Assembly: GCA_903632075.3 (NCBI GenBank)
Contig: CAHIKZ030005407.1
Coordinates: 3,161,001-3,225,000 of the forward strand
Reading direction: 5' to 3'
DNA: 64,000 bases
Origin: Acanthosepion pharaonis
Taxonomy: Eukaryota > Mollusca > Cephalopoda > Sepiida > Sepiidae
Positions 10,342 to 21,560 of this stretch are shown here, piece by piece (positions within the stretch are counted from its first letter, which is position 1; each line of letters opens with the position of its first letter). The position numbers were made by a program, and so were the translations under genes. The notes under the pieces are model-generated. The model was not told the origin of the DNA, made no database searches, and worked only from the letters and a program-made list of their open reading frames with translations.

Positions 10342-11361
10342 TTATAAATTGTTACAGTTCAAGATTGATCCATTCATTTAAAAATGAAATCCATTTTTCT
10401 TCGTTTTACTTTGAACGTAAAGGATAATAAGTTTCTCCTTGATCCCTGGATGACTTATGAAGATTTTTTTTCCATTGAAAGCACTACAAGTTCATTTCGT
10501 AGTGCTTCAAAGAAAAGTTTTTATTTTTTTTCAGTGTTGAAAAGCAGCGTTCTGGCTTTGATGTAGTCATGGAATGTGTCTAGGGGATTTTAATCAGTTT
10601 CGTAATTTCACTAAGAACATCGTCTAGATTATTTTCCAGTCAATTGTTTTGCAATATTAATACATATCTGAAATGAAATAGAATAATTCATGTTCAGTTT
10701 CAAGCTTTTGTCAATCATGGGATATGCTTTAGTGGTCAGAACTACCTCTTCTGTAGGCAGTTCATTCTTAAAATTAGTTAAGCTTTTTTTTGTTAAACAA
10801 TTTAGCAGATAATAAGTGCTTAGTGGAAAAATATCTGTCCATTATATCAGCGCATATGCAGTCACAATTCTTTGCTTCTGTCATAAATGTCTTTGAAGTA
10901 TTCTCAGAGTACTTTGAGTTTCTTATTTAGAAAATAGCATTATTGAAATCTATTATATATTTATTGACTTTAAACACACTAATTTCTCGAAATTGCATTT
11001 GGTTGTAAATTACTTCAACATGAGGCATAATCTAATGAAAAAGCTCTAACCGAAACATGAAATTATCATCATTCAGCTATTGTAAAATTCCTGCTCTTTC
11101 TGTAATGGTTTGATCTACATTTGAGATTGAATAAATTTCAGTAGGGCAGCTTTTGAGAGGTTGCGCATTTTCATGAATTCTGTTCACGGTCTGTATGTAA
11201 AAAGTTCCACCTTATATAGGATGGGCGTTTAATGCTGACGTCCATATGCTTCTTAAGAATGAATATGTATAGTAATCTCGAGAAAAATGTTGGAATAGCC
11301 AAAATGTTTGAGAAAACTATTCTTGCGTTCCGTGTAATACTTGCTATATTTTTCATTAAGT
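10342..11361. other. No feature recognised
   Basis: AT-rich, no family recognised. Short open frames only. Confidence 0.4.
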
Positions 11362-11886
11362 TGGTTTGGTTTCGTTTCGTTTCGTTTGTTTTACGGTATA
11401 TCAACCTCAATGGGTTATTTAATGCCGACAAAATTTTTATTGCTGGTAATGTTTTTCTTCAAAAATCTATTTCTGGGTATATTTTTCCTTGAAGAAATCT
11501 ATAGCCGGTAATATTTTTTTTTAGAATGTATAGCTGTTTGTATTGCTGGTACTTTTTAAAAAAAGTATTGCTGATAATAATTTTTCCTTCAAAAATTATT
11601 GCTGGTAATATTTTCTGTTATTACAAAGTATTTCTGGTATAAAACCTATTTTTACCAAGTTTGGGTGTTAACTATTTTCCTATAGCTGTGACCCTAACAG
11701 GTGCTACCACCCCAGGTCAGGGTGGACCTGGGAACGCCAGCAATTAAGAGGTGGTTCCACGATCCTCAAAACCTCCTGATCAGAGGCCTTGCTGTTGGAC
11801 GTAGTTTATCATCTTACCCAGGACACGGATGTAGTTTATCGTCATACCCAGGACGCGGATGTAGTTTATTGTCTTACCCAGGCCGG
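11362..11886 (-). repeat. Repeat family D, copy 2
   Basis: Same architecture as 2226-2729: a GGTTTGG-rich tail, ATTGCTGGTAAT subrepeats, then the CATAGCTG and ACCCCAGGTCAGGG blocks. Its far end carries three 30-bp subrepeats with GATGTAGTTTATCGTC and CCCAGGAC. Confidence 0.7.
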
Positions 11887-11889
11887 TTT

Positions 11890-12650
11890 CATTAAGTTGA
11901 TGTGCATAACAGTGAATGAAATGTGCACTACTATAAATTGCTTTTTCTTTTTTTGGCTCGAACTCCATTTTGCTTTTCATGACATTTGCGCCATCAAATG
12001 TCTGAGCTGTCAATTTTTTGTAAATTTTCTTGAGTTTATTTGTTCTAGAATACGATTTGATATACCATCTGCAGTTTGATTTTCTGGAATAAAGACGGTT
12101 ACAAACGAAGCTTTCATAAATTCTGCCCGCACTTTCTTATGGTAAATTTGTAGCAGGCAGTCAAGTATCTCACCGTGAATGCTCTTAGAAACACCTTTGA
12201 AAACCGTACTGGTTCCTAAGTGATTCTTCAAATCTAGATCTAATTTAGATACAAAATTTATTAATCCTCGAAATACCCCTGTATTTACTGTATCATTTTT
12301 TTCATCATATCCATGTAAGGGAGTTTCAACATTTCCACAAAATAAAATATAGTCTATGATTTTGGATAAATTTCCACGGTTCTTTTTAACCTTCATGATA
12401 TGCTCATTGATTGAAAGTGTATGCCTCACTTTCTCAGTATCTCCTTATGTTTCCTAAAAGTGACAGTGAAATCACATTTTCACTATGCTTCTTTGACTTT
12501 TCAAGTTTGTCTTTTGTATTTTGTTTATATTTCTAAAACCATCTTTTGTCCACGTTACATCACCTCCAAACAGCAAGCGCGGGAAGCAAAACAATGCATT
12601 TTTTTTCACTTTACAGTCAGAGTGCCAACTTTTCCGTTGTTACCATTCAG
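11890..12650 (-). pseudogene. hAT-like transposase (ZMYM/DUF4371 type), broken
   Basis: Read from 12650 down. A zinc-finger-like stretch comes first (CKVKKNALFCFPRLLFGG, GFRNI). A longer open part at 12429-12010 follows (NLSKIIDYILFCGNVETPLH, GHDE-like, GVFRGLINFVSKLDLDLKNH, IPENQTADGIS). After a frameshift near 12010 comes QTFDGANVMKSK and AHFIHCYAHQLN. The order (TTF-type finger, GxDE, ExL.., GQxYDGA, HCxAHxLNL) is that of DUF4371/hAT-type transposases and ZMYM1-like proteins. The C-terminal dimerisation region is missing, because repeat D abuts at 11886. Stops and the frameshift make it a pseudogene. A domesticated host gene is unlikely. Confidence 0.65.
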
Positions 12651-13474
12651 AATTAAAGCTACGAATATACCTCTTGTTGTTGCATATTCTATTTGAATAT
12701 CAGGCGTTGAATGTCCTCTTAACTATAACTTTCTCATGCAGAGACAACTGTAAAAACATAAGCTATTGAAGTTCACTTATTGTCACAGAATTTATTTCAT
12801 GGGGATTCAAGGAGATCAAGGTTAAATTGTTAAAATTTTCTATAATTGCATCATAGCTATCTACACGCTGAATAAAAAATAAACACTATCTCACAGTGGG
12901 ACAACAGAGTCGGTACTGCGTGAGAGACAGAGCTCTCTTTAACCAGCGTTCCGCTTCTTTTCTCGGACTTGCGCGCATGCGCACAGCAACACCGCATCAC
13001 TGGAACCATGAAGCACGCAGTTCCATACAAGGATTTTTGTAATTTTTCATGAACGAGGCGATGGCTACTGACATTAAGCTTAAGGATTAAATAATGTACA
13101 AGTATAAATAAATAAATAAAAACTCATTATATTGAATGTTATCAATAATATAGAATAAAAATAGGTTAAAATACAATAGATCTGCAGTGTCAATACAGCC
13201 GCCACTGTTTACCTTATTAAGTAGTTCAGTTTCAGGTTGGCTAACGACATATAAATCATTGTTGGACAAAAATCACAAGGAATTAATAGATAGACAGACA
13301 TAGATTCAGTTTACGTCATATTACGTCACGAGTCCCGTAGCCCATTAGAGTCGTATGAACACCACATGTGCTTCAGTCATAGCAGCATTGTGTGTATCTA
13401 GGGCAAGATAGCTATATGGTTATGAAATCAAAGTTTTCCTTCTTCTAGAGTGGTTGCCTTTTCAGATGCAACGA
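12651..13474. other. No gene recognised
   Basis: A short GC-richer island near 12900-13020 (GCGCGCATGCGCACAG) stands out from the AT-rich surroundings and may be the outer end of the hAT element. The rest shows nothing. Confidence 0.3.
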
Positions 13475-13570
13475 AGCCAAGCCAGTCATAGCTGGGAGAA
13501 AAGTTGGATTCATACCCGTTTCCCAAGCGTATTTGTGTGAAAGTGAGTGCAACGAATTCAGCTAGATTTG
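13475..13570 (-). repeat. SINE-S middle fragment
   Basis: CATAGCTGGGAGAAAAGTTG, CATACCCGTTTCCCAAGCGT and GAGTGCAACGAATTC match the inverted middle part of SINE-S copies such as 25260-25360. Confidence 0.5.
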
Positions 13571-13649
13571 TTGTCAAATTTCTTGTTCGGAGTCGCTAAA
13601 CGTTATACTACTCACACATACGACTAATTTAGACTATAGTAAAAAGCGG

Positions 13650-14010
13650 TTTGGTTTGGTTGTTTAATGGCATATCAACTCCTTATGGGTCATTTAATGC
13701 CTAAATTTTATTTTCTTGCGAGCTTTTGAAATTGTTTTAAATAATGTATTGCTAGTATTTTATTTATTTATTATTATAAAAATGTATTGCAAGTAATTTT
13801 TCTAATATGATTTTATATTTTCACGTTTTGAGCCCAGTTTTGGGTTCATTATTTGCTCATAGCAGGGACCCTAAAAGCTGCTACTACCCCGGGCCCTGGT
13901 GAAACTGAGAACAGCGGCAATTAAGAGGTGGTTTCACACTCCTCAAAACCTCCTGATCAGAGGCCTTGCGGTCGGGTGCAGTTTATCGCCATGCCCGGGA
14001 CAAGTAAAAA
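13650..14010 (-). repeat. Repeat family D, copy 3
   Basis: GGTTTGGTTTGGTTG tail, GGCATATCAACTCC, few ATTGC-type subrepeats, then TCATAGCAGGGACCCTAAAA and GATCAGAGGCCTTGCGG. It is shorter than the other copies because the subrepeat array is reduced. Confidence 0.65.
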
Positions 14011-14999
14011 AATGGCTGACATTGTTGGGGTTTATATCTGAAATATCTATACTGAAGGTTGTACGTTTGCGAGGCGTCTTAACTCTCTGAGAGGAATCTA
14101 GTCGCTGTCTTTTAAGTCACGTTGACTGGACACCGATTAAATAGGTACAATGTGAATATCATAGATGTTCTTTTTTCGAATTAAGATGGCCGTTTGAAAC
14201 TAAAGGGAGCTATTTTACGCTTCTTTTTTTTTTAATGAGAACAGTGTTTCTTATTAATGAGAATATTTATTTGGTTAAGCTTAGTTTGGTACAAACCCAC
14301 ATTAATAGAGCAACCAGTGAGAAATCCCTTCCAATGATCTACGTGACGAAATTCCTTATTACCGTTCTACAATAGTTGTCTTAGATATTTACTCTGCTGA
14401 ACTTAGAGAACCACAAGAGTAGAGAATCCAGCGAGAATTAGATTTCCTCACACGCAATCCTCTTTGAGAATAATACAAAAACAAACTTTTCCCTAGAATT
14501 TGTCATGTAATTTACACAAATAAGTAACAAATCCATTATCAGTAGCCTGTAAGATAATCTCGTTAACAATCACAACAGACGGCACCCGTTTTTTGGCATG
14601 GAAACGATCACGCACCCATGGAAAAGACAAAACTAAAACTCATATCCCTCAATGTTGAAACAAGCGTTTTATCATTAAGTTCTACATCTGTTTGTAACTT
14701 TATATCTCTTGGAAATAGCGATGTGGACCCGGAAGCAACAGTGGCGTTCTTGAAATAATAGTACAATTGTTTGAAACGAGCGTCTATAGCAGCCAATAAA
14801 TAGCATTTCTTTCTTCCCTCAAGATGAACGTCTGAGACAAACAGTTTTAGATCAGAACAAAGAAAAAAAAATGTTTGCAATGAATTATTTTTGACAATAT
14901 CCCAGATGCTTTTCCCCTCCTCGCTAATATTTTGTACTTTCTTGGCGTAAAAATTACCCTTTAGCAAATTTCAATGTTTGTCTTTTGACTCCAGAAAAA
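14011..14999. other. No recognised gene; one unexplained open frame
   Basis: A minus-strand frame of 119 codons (14608-14967) contains LLAAIDARFKQLYYYF, which faintly recalls the LATxLDPRFK motif near the end of hAT transposases. The match is too weak to name it. Confidence 0.25.
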
Positions 15000-15205
15000 T
15001 TATTTATTGAAAAAAGGAAAGAAAAAAAATGCCCGCACTAAAAATAGCAAAAAACAAAAAACAAAACAAAAACAAAAACAAAAAAACAACCAACAAAAAA
15101 CAAAAAAACGACAACAAAAAATAACAAAAAACAACCCCCCCAATAACAAAAAACAAAAAAACCCAAAAAACAAAAAAACCCAAAAAACAACAACCCCTCA
15201 CCCCA
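15000..15205. repeat. (CAAAAA)n-rich low complexity
   Basis: Variants of AAAACAAAAAACAAAAAAC run with a C/A-rich end. The lysine/glutamine-rich open frame over it is an artefact. Confidence 0.9.
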
Positions 15206-15446
15206 GAAATCATAAACGTGATTATTGATAAAAAATTACTTTAAAATATATCAACCCCCATTAGTCTTATACTGTCTTTGTAATTCGTGGTATCTATTTA
15301 GTTTAATAGAATTAAACAAAAATAGGATGATTACATATAACGGTGGGAATTCAGGTGTACGAAAATATTCTCGCTTTTTACTGAACTTTAAAGCAAAGTA
15401 CATGAAATGATCATGAACGCATCTAAAGGTTATCTTCGGCTCCACT

Positions 15447-15795
15447 GTTTACGGCCACATCACGTTGAAACCCCGGTTCTCGTACGTTGATCAAAGTTAA
15501 GAAACGTCGAGCCTAGTCAGTACATAGGTGGAATATGTAAGCATGGATGTGCGGGCGGTGTATTGGATAATGGCCCGAAATTATTAACCATAGGGCCGTG
15601 TTTCAATTCCAGTTGGCTTCGTTATATTCATTTATGTACAAATACCTTTAGGAAAGGTATGAATTCACCTCTTTTCCTTCCCCAGATATGGGTTAATTAA
15701 TAAGACTTGTATCACTAAACTATTATTATCTAAGAAAAAAATTCTTACAATGTAAATAGATTTTCGGGCTTTAAGTAACCTACAAAACGAATCAA
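15447..15795 (+). repeat. SINE-S copy with 5S-like head
   Basis: The 5S-like head at 15447-15535 reads GTTTACGGCCACATCACG, GTTCTCGTACG, AAGTTAAGAAACGTCGAGCC and CAGTACATAGGTGG. It has lost the segment corresponding to the 3' third of 5S rRNA. The tRNA-like part (GGCGGTGTATTGGATAATGG; TTTCAATTCCAGTTGG), the GTACAAATACCTTT middle and the TTTCGGGCTTTAAGTAACCT tail follow. Confidence 0.75.
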
Positions 15796-15849
15796 TCAAT
15801 AATATTATATATTTCATATTTTTTTTTTTACTAATGTTCATCCTATACA

Positions 15850-16600
15850 TGGCCCAAGGGCCACTTAATGTAGAGGGTTACTGAAGGCGATTGTTGTGTG
15901 AGCGATAAGAGTAAGGGGCATAGTTTATGCCGATATGTGGGACAGATAACGGTTAACCATAGACTTGATGAGTGTAACAGTGTAGTGGTTGTGAAGTATC
16001 CTCCTGTGGTTCTGTTCTACAAAGAAAATGTTCTTGGGAAGAAGCTATCGGAAGTAGAACTTACTGCTTACTAATGAAATACGAAAAGGATTGAAGGCGG
16101 CTCGCCTCAGTTCACACGGCGTGATGGGTCTTAGCCCGGAGGGTTAGAGTTGGGTGAACTAAGGAATTTAGCTCGTTTGTACATTTTCCACGGAAATAGC
16201 GATAAAGTAGCCAGAGGCTTGCAACTGTGAGAAACAGGTTGTAATGTAGAAAATCATTCGTCATCCACAAGGCCGTGTAGATGCTTTTGGGTTCTACCAA
16301 GATTGGAAAGTGAAAACTGAGCATGTCCAACTCATATATAGCAACAGTACCCCATTTTCGGATTGCTCTGGCTTTTGTAAAAGACAGCAGGAGGAGTCAG
16401 GTACTTACAGAAGTGGTACAGGGGACCGGCCATTTTTCCCCATTATCTTTAGCAATGCATCGTATATACGAGTTCCGCTTGGGGTTTTGAGTGAGCCTAA
16501 GTCCAAACTGAATTTAAGCACTCCCCCTCTTGAGAAAACACCCGTTTCCTTGCAATTGACGGAAATTCAGGCACTACACGGTGATGATAAAACGTTACAA
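15850..16600 (-). pseudogene. LINE-J reverse transcriptase 3' fragment
   Basis: Minus-strand pieces include VASLWLLYRYFRGKCTNELN (16112-16330), preceded at higher coordinates by RIYDALLKIMGKNG and NGVLLLYM-like residues. The latter correspond to SYIxSIAK.. and EYCYHIW in better copies. Nucleotide blocks match the fragment at 3530-4250 on the same strand. Stops and frameshifts throughout. Confidence 0.6.
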
Positions 16601-17567
16601 TTTTGATTTTTGAGATATTGACAGTGACTAACTAGTTCCCCACCCAACTGAATTGTCATCAATACTATATTGTTCTGCTTTTATTCCAGATGTTATAATA
16701 AAATTTGATATAAGTATTGACATTCAAGAAAGTCGAAGGCATTAATTTTAACCCGAGCTGCAAAACCACTGAAATTGTTTGCAAGATTCAAGAAATAGAC
16801 GATCTGACTGTACAACTCCAAAATACATTTAAGACTTTTAAGAATAATGATTTGTCTTAGAATACGCCAAACTGCATCTCCTGCTGAGTGGTAATCACTC
16901 CCCACATAGAGGTGCCATATTCTGGATGGGTACTTGCGGATTTGGGCATAAACCAGAGCAAAGCCTACATTTTGATTCAAGTGCCAACCGGACCTGTATC
17001 TACTGACCTATTAATTCAGTGTGTGTTTTCTATAAGATTTATATTCGACATTAAATAACAAAATAAAGATATGCCGTTGAATATAACGAGACTAAGCAGG
17101 AATTGGAAGGCTACTAGTTGTTGCTTATTATGTTTTAAGACACATGAAAACTTCATCACCTTATTAAAAACTTTCAGAAGAGCTAGAAAAATGCCACATT
17201 TAGACCAATGTGCAAGTCTATAAACATAAAAAAATACTTTTGATACACTAATATTTACATAGGTTTGATTGTTACAGAATTAAGATAAAAAGGCAGTCAA
17301 TGAGATACATGATATACTTGGATTAGTATGGCTACAAACGTAGTTATCAAGATGGGATCAAATTTTTCATACTATTAAATGTCTACAAGAAAGTTGAGAT
17401 TTTGGAAAGATTTCTCAGAGGATTTCTCGTTGGTCTCCATCAAATGTTAAAGTTTCTAATTTTAAAGTACGGAAGTTTAAAAAGAAAAAAATGATTCAGT
17501 TTCCGTTTTCGTTTTCTTGTCTGTTAAAAAGTTAGCGGTCAAATTTGGAAAATAATTTGATCCTGGA
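16601..17567. other. No feature recognised
   Basis: AT-rich DNA. A 95-codon minus frame at 16693-16980 shows no recognisable motif. Confidence 0.4.
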
Positions 17568-18150
17568 GTGTTCGATTATCACTGGATATACGACATAGCA
17601 GACGGAGCTAGCAAAGAAAGATTATCACTGAATATCACCCGTATCAGCCTGAGCTAAGCTAATAAGCATGCTAGTCTCACAGACCCATTTGCAAATGAAG
17701 AGAGTTCGATTATTACTGGATATCACATGTATCAGCCCGAACTAAGTTAATAAGAGGCTAGTCTCACAAATCCATTTGCTAGTAATTAGAGTTCGATTTT
17801 TCTTGGATATCACATGTATTAGGCTGAGCTAAGCTAATAAGCAAGCTAGTCTCACATACCAATTTGCTAACGAACAAAGTTAGATTATCACTGGATATCA
17901 CACGTAGCTCAGCTAATAACCATGTTCGTCTCACAGACACATTTGCAAATGAAGAGAGTTCGATTATCACTGGATATCGCACATGCTATACTGAGCTAAG
18001 CTAATAACCAAAGCAGTCTCACAGACCCATTTGCTAATGAAGAGAGTTCGATTATCTGGATATCACACATGTATTCCTGAGCTAATAACCAAGCTGGCCG
18101 CACAAACCCATTTGCTAGTGAAGAAAGTACGATTCTCATTGGATATCACA
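17568..18150 (+). repeat. 80-88-bp tandem array with tRNA-like unit
   Basis: About seven head-to-tail units start near GAGTTCGATTATCACTGGAT (17568, 17704, 17789, 17877, 17956, 18045, 18125). Each continues with CACATGTAT, GAGCTAAGCTAATAAGCAAG, CTAGTCTCACAGACCCATTT and GCTAATGAAGA. The first interval holds one extra degenerate unit. The motifs GCAAGCTAGTCTC and GAGTTCGAT.NTCACTGG line up in order and spacing with the tRNA-like head of SINE-A. Confidence 0.8.
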
Positions 18151-18729
18151 TTAATATTGTTCTATAGCTGACTGAGTTGATCTTAGCAAATATCTCGTGG
18201 CTAGAACAGTTTCAATTTCTTACTGGCAGTAGAGGTCTGTATTCGCTCTTACACACTCTACCAAGCGAAAATGAAGGAATTGACTTGATACTGGATTAAA
18301 TCTATTCACTTTTCAGTTTATATTTTGACTTAAGAAATCGAGCAGTTGGTCGTTCTGCTTTTGCATTTTTGGATTTTGAAAAATGTTTCGAATGTTGGTA
18401 TTCAAGTCCTTTTTATTTTATGCGATCATTCCTATTTAGTTTTCTTAATATAAGCTTAATAATCAACAAACTTATAAAAAATGACAGCTTTTAAAATGTA
18501 TTTTTTCAGTTCAGTTATTACTGTTTTATCGTGATCTTTCGCAGAGTCGATCTTTTCACCTTCCGGTTTTGTAAACATCTTTGAAGAGTCTGTCATGTGC
18601 ATGTAAAAAAACAAAAAACAAAACAAAAAAACTGTCACCTGGCCTCACCAGTGAAAGAGAGATACGTTCCTACACCAAGAATTTGCAGATACTATAGACA
18701 AAAAATAAACAAACACTTGGCATCTCAAA
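18151..18729. other. No feature recognised
   Basis: AT-rich. An A/C-rich run lies near 18606-18630. Nothing else is recognised. Confidence 0.4.
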
Positions 18730-19292
18730 AAGGGTGTCCCCCCAAAATTGACATCATTTTTTAGTCTAATAACACAACCAATTCTCTCTCAAATGATCTC
18801 AAATTTCAACAAAATGTGTAAAACCTAACTAAATTGATTGTACGAACTTATCTCAATGAGAATCTACAAGAAATGTGGGTCGGACCTGCCAGTGATAATG
18901 ACAATGTGCTGTTGAAATGGCCCCCACATTCACATGACTTGACGCCTTGTGATTTTCTTAAGGTGCCATGTAAAAGGACAGGTCTGTATTCCCCTCTTTC
19001 TACAAGCCTAGAGGAGATTAAGCAGAGAAGCACTGAGGCGCTGGGATATGTTACACAAGACATGCTACAGCGTGTTTAGCAGGTGATGGATTACTGACTT
19101 GACGTATGTAGTGTCACAGGTGGTGCTTATAATGAACATTTGTGAAGCTTAGTGAAATAGGTTATAAAATCTATATCCCTTTGAATATCTTCTTTTAATT
19201 TTGATAAACATTTTAGCATTCAACATGAAAATTTCGTTTTCCTGAGACATGTAGTTACTCAGATATCTACATGATGTCAATTTTTTGGGGGA

Positions 19293-19296
<4 letters not shown>
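18730..19296 (+). mobile_element. Deleted mariner-like transposon with inverted ends
   Basis: The left end AGGGTGTCCCCCCAAAATTG-ACATCAT is matched inverted at the right by ATGATGTCAATTTTTTGGGG-GAC. Inside, a frame at 18834-19079 reads YLNENLQEMWVGPASDND, then LKWPPHSHDLTPCDF (the WPPxSPDLxPxDF block that holds a catalytic Asp of DDE transposases), and SLEEIKQRSTEALGYVT, VTGGA and EHL-type ends. The N-terminal half is absent, so it cannot encode a working transposase. The outermost bases of the right end are replaced by an (ATCT)n tract. Confidence 0.7.
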
Positions 19297-19387
<91 letters not shown>

Positions 19388-19420
19388 AAAATGCTACATA
19401 TATATATATATATATAAAAG
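19294..19420. repeat. (ATCT)n followed by (TA)n
   Basis: (ATCT)n at about 19294-19338 is followed by (TA)n at 19341-19385 and again at 19400-19417. The last two are separated by CCAAAATGCTACA. Confidence 0.95.
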
Positions 19421-19854
19421 AAATATGTTGTAGTGGTTCCAACGAGAAAAAAAGTATGTATATTAAAAAGAAGAGAGGTGCCGCAAACGTTTTTGGTTGT
19501 AATATGGATTTATTTAGAAAAAAATATTATGCTTTGTTTTACATAATTTTACGACACGTGTTTCTGGTCTCGCAAACCGTCTTCAGGTAAAAGTGGAATT
19601 TCTACATATTATTAAAAATAATTAATTTTTTCTTCATGTTCAATTTGAAATATTCTCGATATGAGACATTCTCTGTTTGTGTGTTGGTAATCCGAATTTT
19701 CTTTCTAGAATTGTCAATGAAGAGTTCTGCGCGAAGGGTCATAAAACAATTAAGGTTTGTCCAGCGAGTAGTTATCGGCATTTTATCTTTTAATGTTTTA
19801 GTGACCCCTATGTGCTCTTGGATCTGTTTCTATTTTGGTGTGTTCCTGTCAGCA

Positions 19855-19912
<58 letters not shown>

Positions 19913-19925
19913 AAAAAATGCTACA
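19400..19925 (-). mobile_element. Probable PLE terminal fragment between direct repeats
   Basis: CCAAAATGCTACAT at 19386-19400 and CCAAAAAATGCTACATT at 19911-19927, both next to (TA)n, look like duplicated target DNA. The inner segment carries the hammerhead-like motif and AAATAAATCCATATTAC downstream of it on the minus strand. No reverse transcriptase or GIY-YIG motif was recognised inside. The (TA)n at 19857-19911 belongs to its edge. Confidence 0.4.
19547..19592 (-). ncRNA. Hammerhead ribozyme-like motif
   Basis: On the minus strand the order is TTTTAC, CTGAAGA, CGGTTTGCGAGACCA, GAAA, CACGTGTC, GTAAAA. This matches a type I hammerhead. Stem I has 6 perfect pairs (TTTTAC/GTAAAA), followed by the CUGANGA core. 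Stem II is GGT/ACC with a C-A mismatch at its base. The GAAA core comes next, then a minimal stem III (C..G around ACGT) and the cleavage triplet GUC. Short-stem-III hammerheads are known from Penelope-like retroelements. The copy sits between two (TA)n-CCAAAA..TGCTACAT direct repeats. Activity is untested, and the C-A mismatch next to the core may weaken it. Confidence 0.5.
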
Positions 19926-20299
19926 TTAAATAGAACATAGAGTATATTGAGGCATTTGGTTAGCTTCTCCTAGTGTTGAATTGCTTTATCTCAGGTGGAA
20001 ATTATAAAAAGAGTATCCCGGAATTGGATGTTAAACGCCAAACAGTTTGATCATCGTTGTTCGTTTTCAGGAAAGAATACTGAATAGATATTATAAATAG
20101 ACAGTATGTAGCTTGTATTGCTGGAAGTTTCAATCTTTAAAAATGACCAAAAATATTGAAAAGTCAACGTATTTTTAAATTTAATTTCATCAAAACATTT
20201 TACAACCTCTAGATTCTCTCCTGAATTTTAATGCTTATCATGTCAACTGGATCAAGCATTCCAATGTCATTGATGTTGCTGGTATTCAGACATTAAATT

Positions 20300-20402
20300 C
20301 TATTTATCAAAATGAGACATGTTTAATTTCGTTTGCCAGGGACATGTAGTTATTCAGATATTCACATTTTAAATTATGTCAATTTTTGGGGGACATCCTG
20401 TA
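20300..20402 (+). mobile_element. Right end of a second mariner-like copy
   Basis: GACATGTAGTTATTCAGATA and TTATGTCAATTTTTGGGGGA followed by CATCCTGTA repeat the last 90 bp of the element at 18730-19296. The inverted terminus is complete here. No left end was found. Confidence 0.55.
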
Positions 20403-20989
20403 TGTTAAGACTATAGTCTGTGCATCGAGGTCAAGCCAGAAAATTTGGCATAAAAAACACTTTCCTTTGGTTCAAATCCTAATTACCTAATCTAATTTCC
20501 ATGAAGACAGGTTTCCACTTCGCGCGGATATTTCGAGTTCAGACAGGGCGAAAATCGTGACTCCTTTCATCAAATAATAGAGACGGAAATCACATTAAGC
20601 TCCAAACTTAATTCTATAAAATGTCTGCATTTTCAAGATCGGGAAGAATTCACGTCTAATAATGTTGGCTTCCAAATTGATTTGGTTAAGTTTGCAACTT
20701 CACGACAGAGCTATTTGACTCATTTGTTTCGGAAGAAAAATTACACTTTCTAATAATATTCATTAATATCCCAAGCTTTTAACGATATTAGATTCATTAC
20801 TTTTATTGGTTGCTGCATAAATATTTATCTATTATTTAAACATAAATTGAAACATTCTTATTTGTAAAACTAGTTTCAAATTTCGCATAAGGCTTTTTAA
20901 CATTCTTTTGTTTAGAGTTTAATTAAATTTGGCGGGTCAAACAAAATATGATCAAATTGTCGCATTCAAAATAGCTGGTATGAAAAATT
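20403..20989. other. No feature recognised
   Basis: AT-rich with no recognisable coding or repeat motif. Confidence 0.4.
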
Positions 20990-21560
20990 GTAAGGTTATA
21001 AAATAGTGGAATGTTTTCAGAAAAATTGCGTTTATAATGCGTTTCAAGAGGAGCAAACAACCTCATCAAAACCAATTCCAGGAAGGAAACGTTCATTTCT
21101 TACCAGGGGAGTCACTGAATCTGTCAAGAAGTGGGCGAAAAGAAATTCTCAAAGAAGCATGAGGAAGATGGCAAAAAAAAAAGGTCACTAAAGAGTATTG
21201 TGAATAAGGATTTAGGGTTAAAATCATATAAGGTTCAACGGTGGCATCCGGGCAAAAACCGCTTGGTCGGGGGAAGAAAATTTTGGAGGAGATGCACCGT
21301 GCCTCAGACAAAATAATCGTTTGATCGGAAGAAAAAATTTTCAATGTCGAGACGATGGCCAACTACCAAAATGATAGGGTCTAAACCACTTCTCCAGGAA
21401 ACATTTCCGAAGATGTCAGAACACAAAGAATCGGTTTCATGGTTTGAAATGCTGCTGCTTATGTTGTTTCAAAATCTCCTTTGGTGTTCATTGAAAAATA
21501 TGTTAAAGTGAATAGCAGAATTTACCAGTAAATTCTAGAGAGAGATGTGTTGCCCTGGTT
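20990..21560 (+). pseudogene. Tc1/mariner-type transposase remnant
   Basis: Shifting plus frames give GRKRSFLTRGVTESVKKWAK, RNSQRSMRKMAKK, then NKDLGLKSYK. This corresponds to the second helix-turn-helix and linker of IS630/Tc1-type transposases (RSMRKMA.. and LGLKxYK are recurrent). Further on KILEEMHRASDKII, VWSDEK-like residues and NYQND suggest the first catalytic Asp region near 21320. Stops and frameshifts interrupt every part, and the C-terminal half fades out. No terminal repeats identified. Confidence 0.6.

Noticed and set aside
14608..14967. A hAT transposase end
   Set aside because: Only one weak motif (AAIDARFKQLY) points that way. Not enough to name it.
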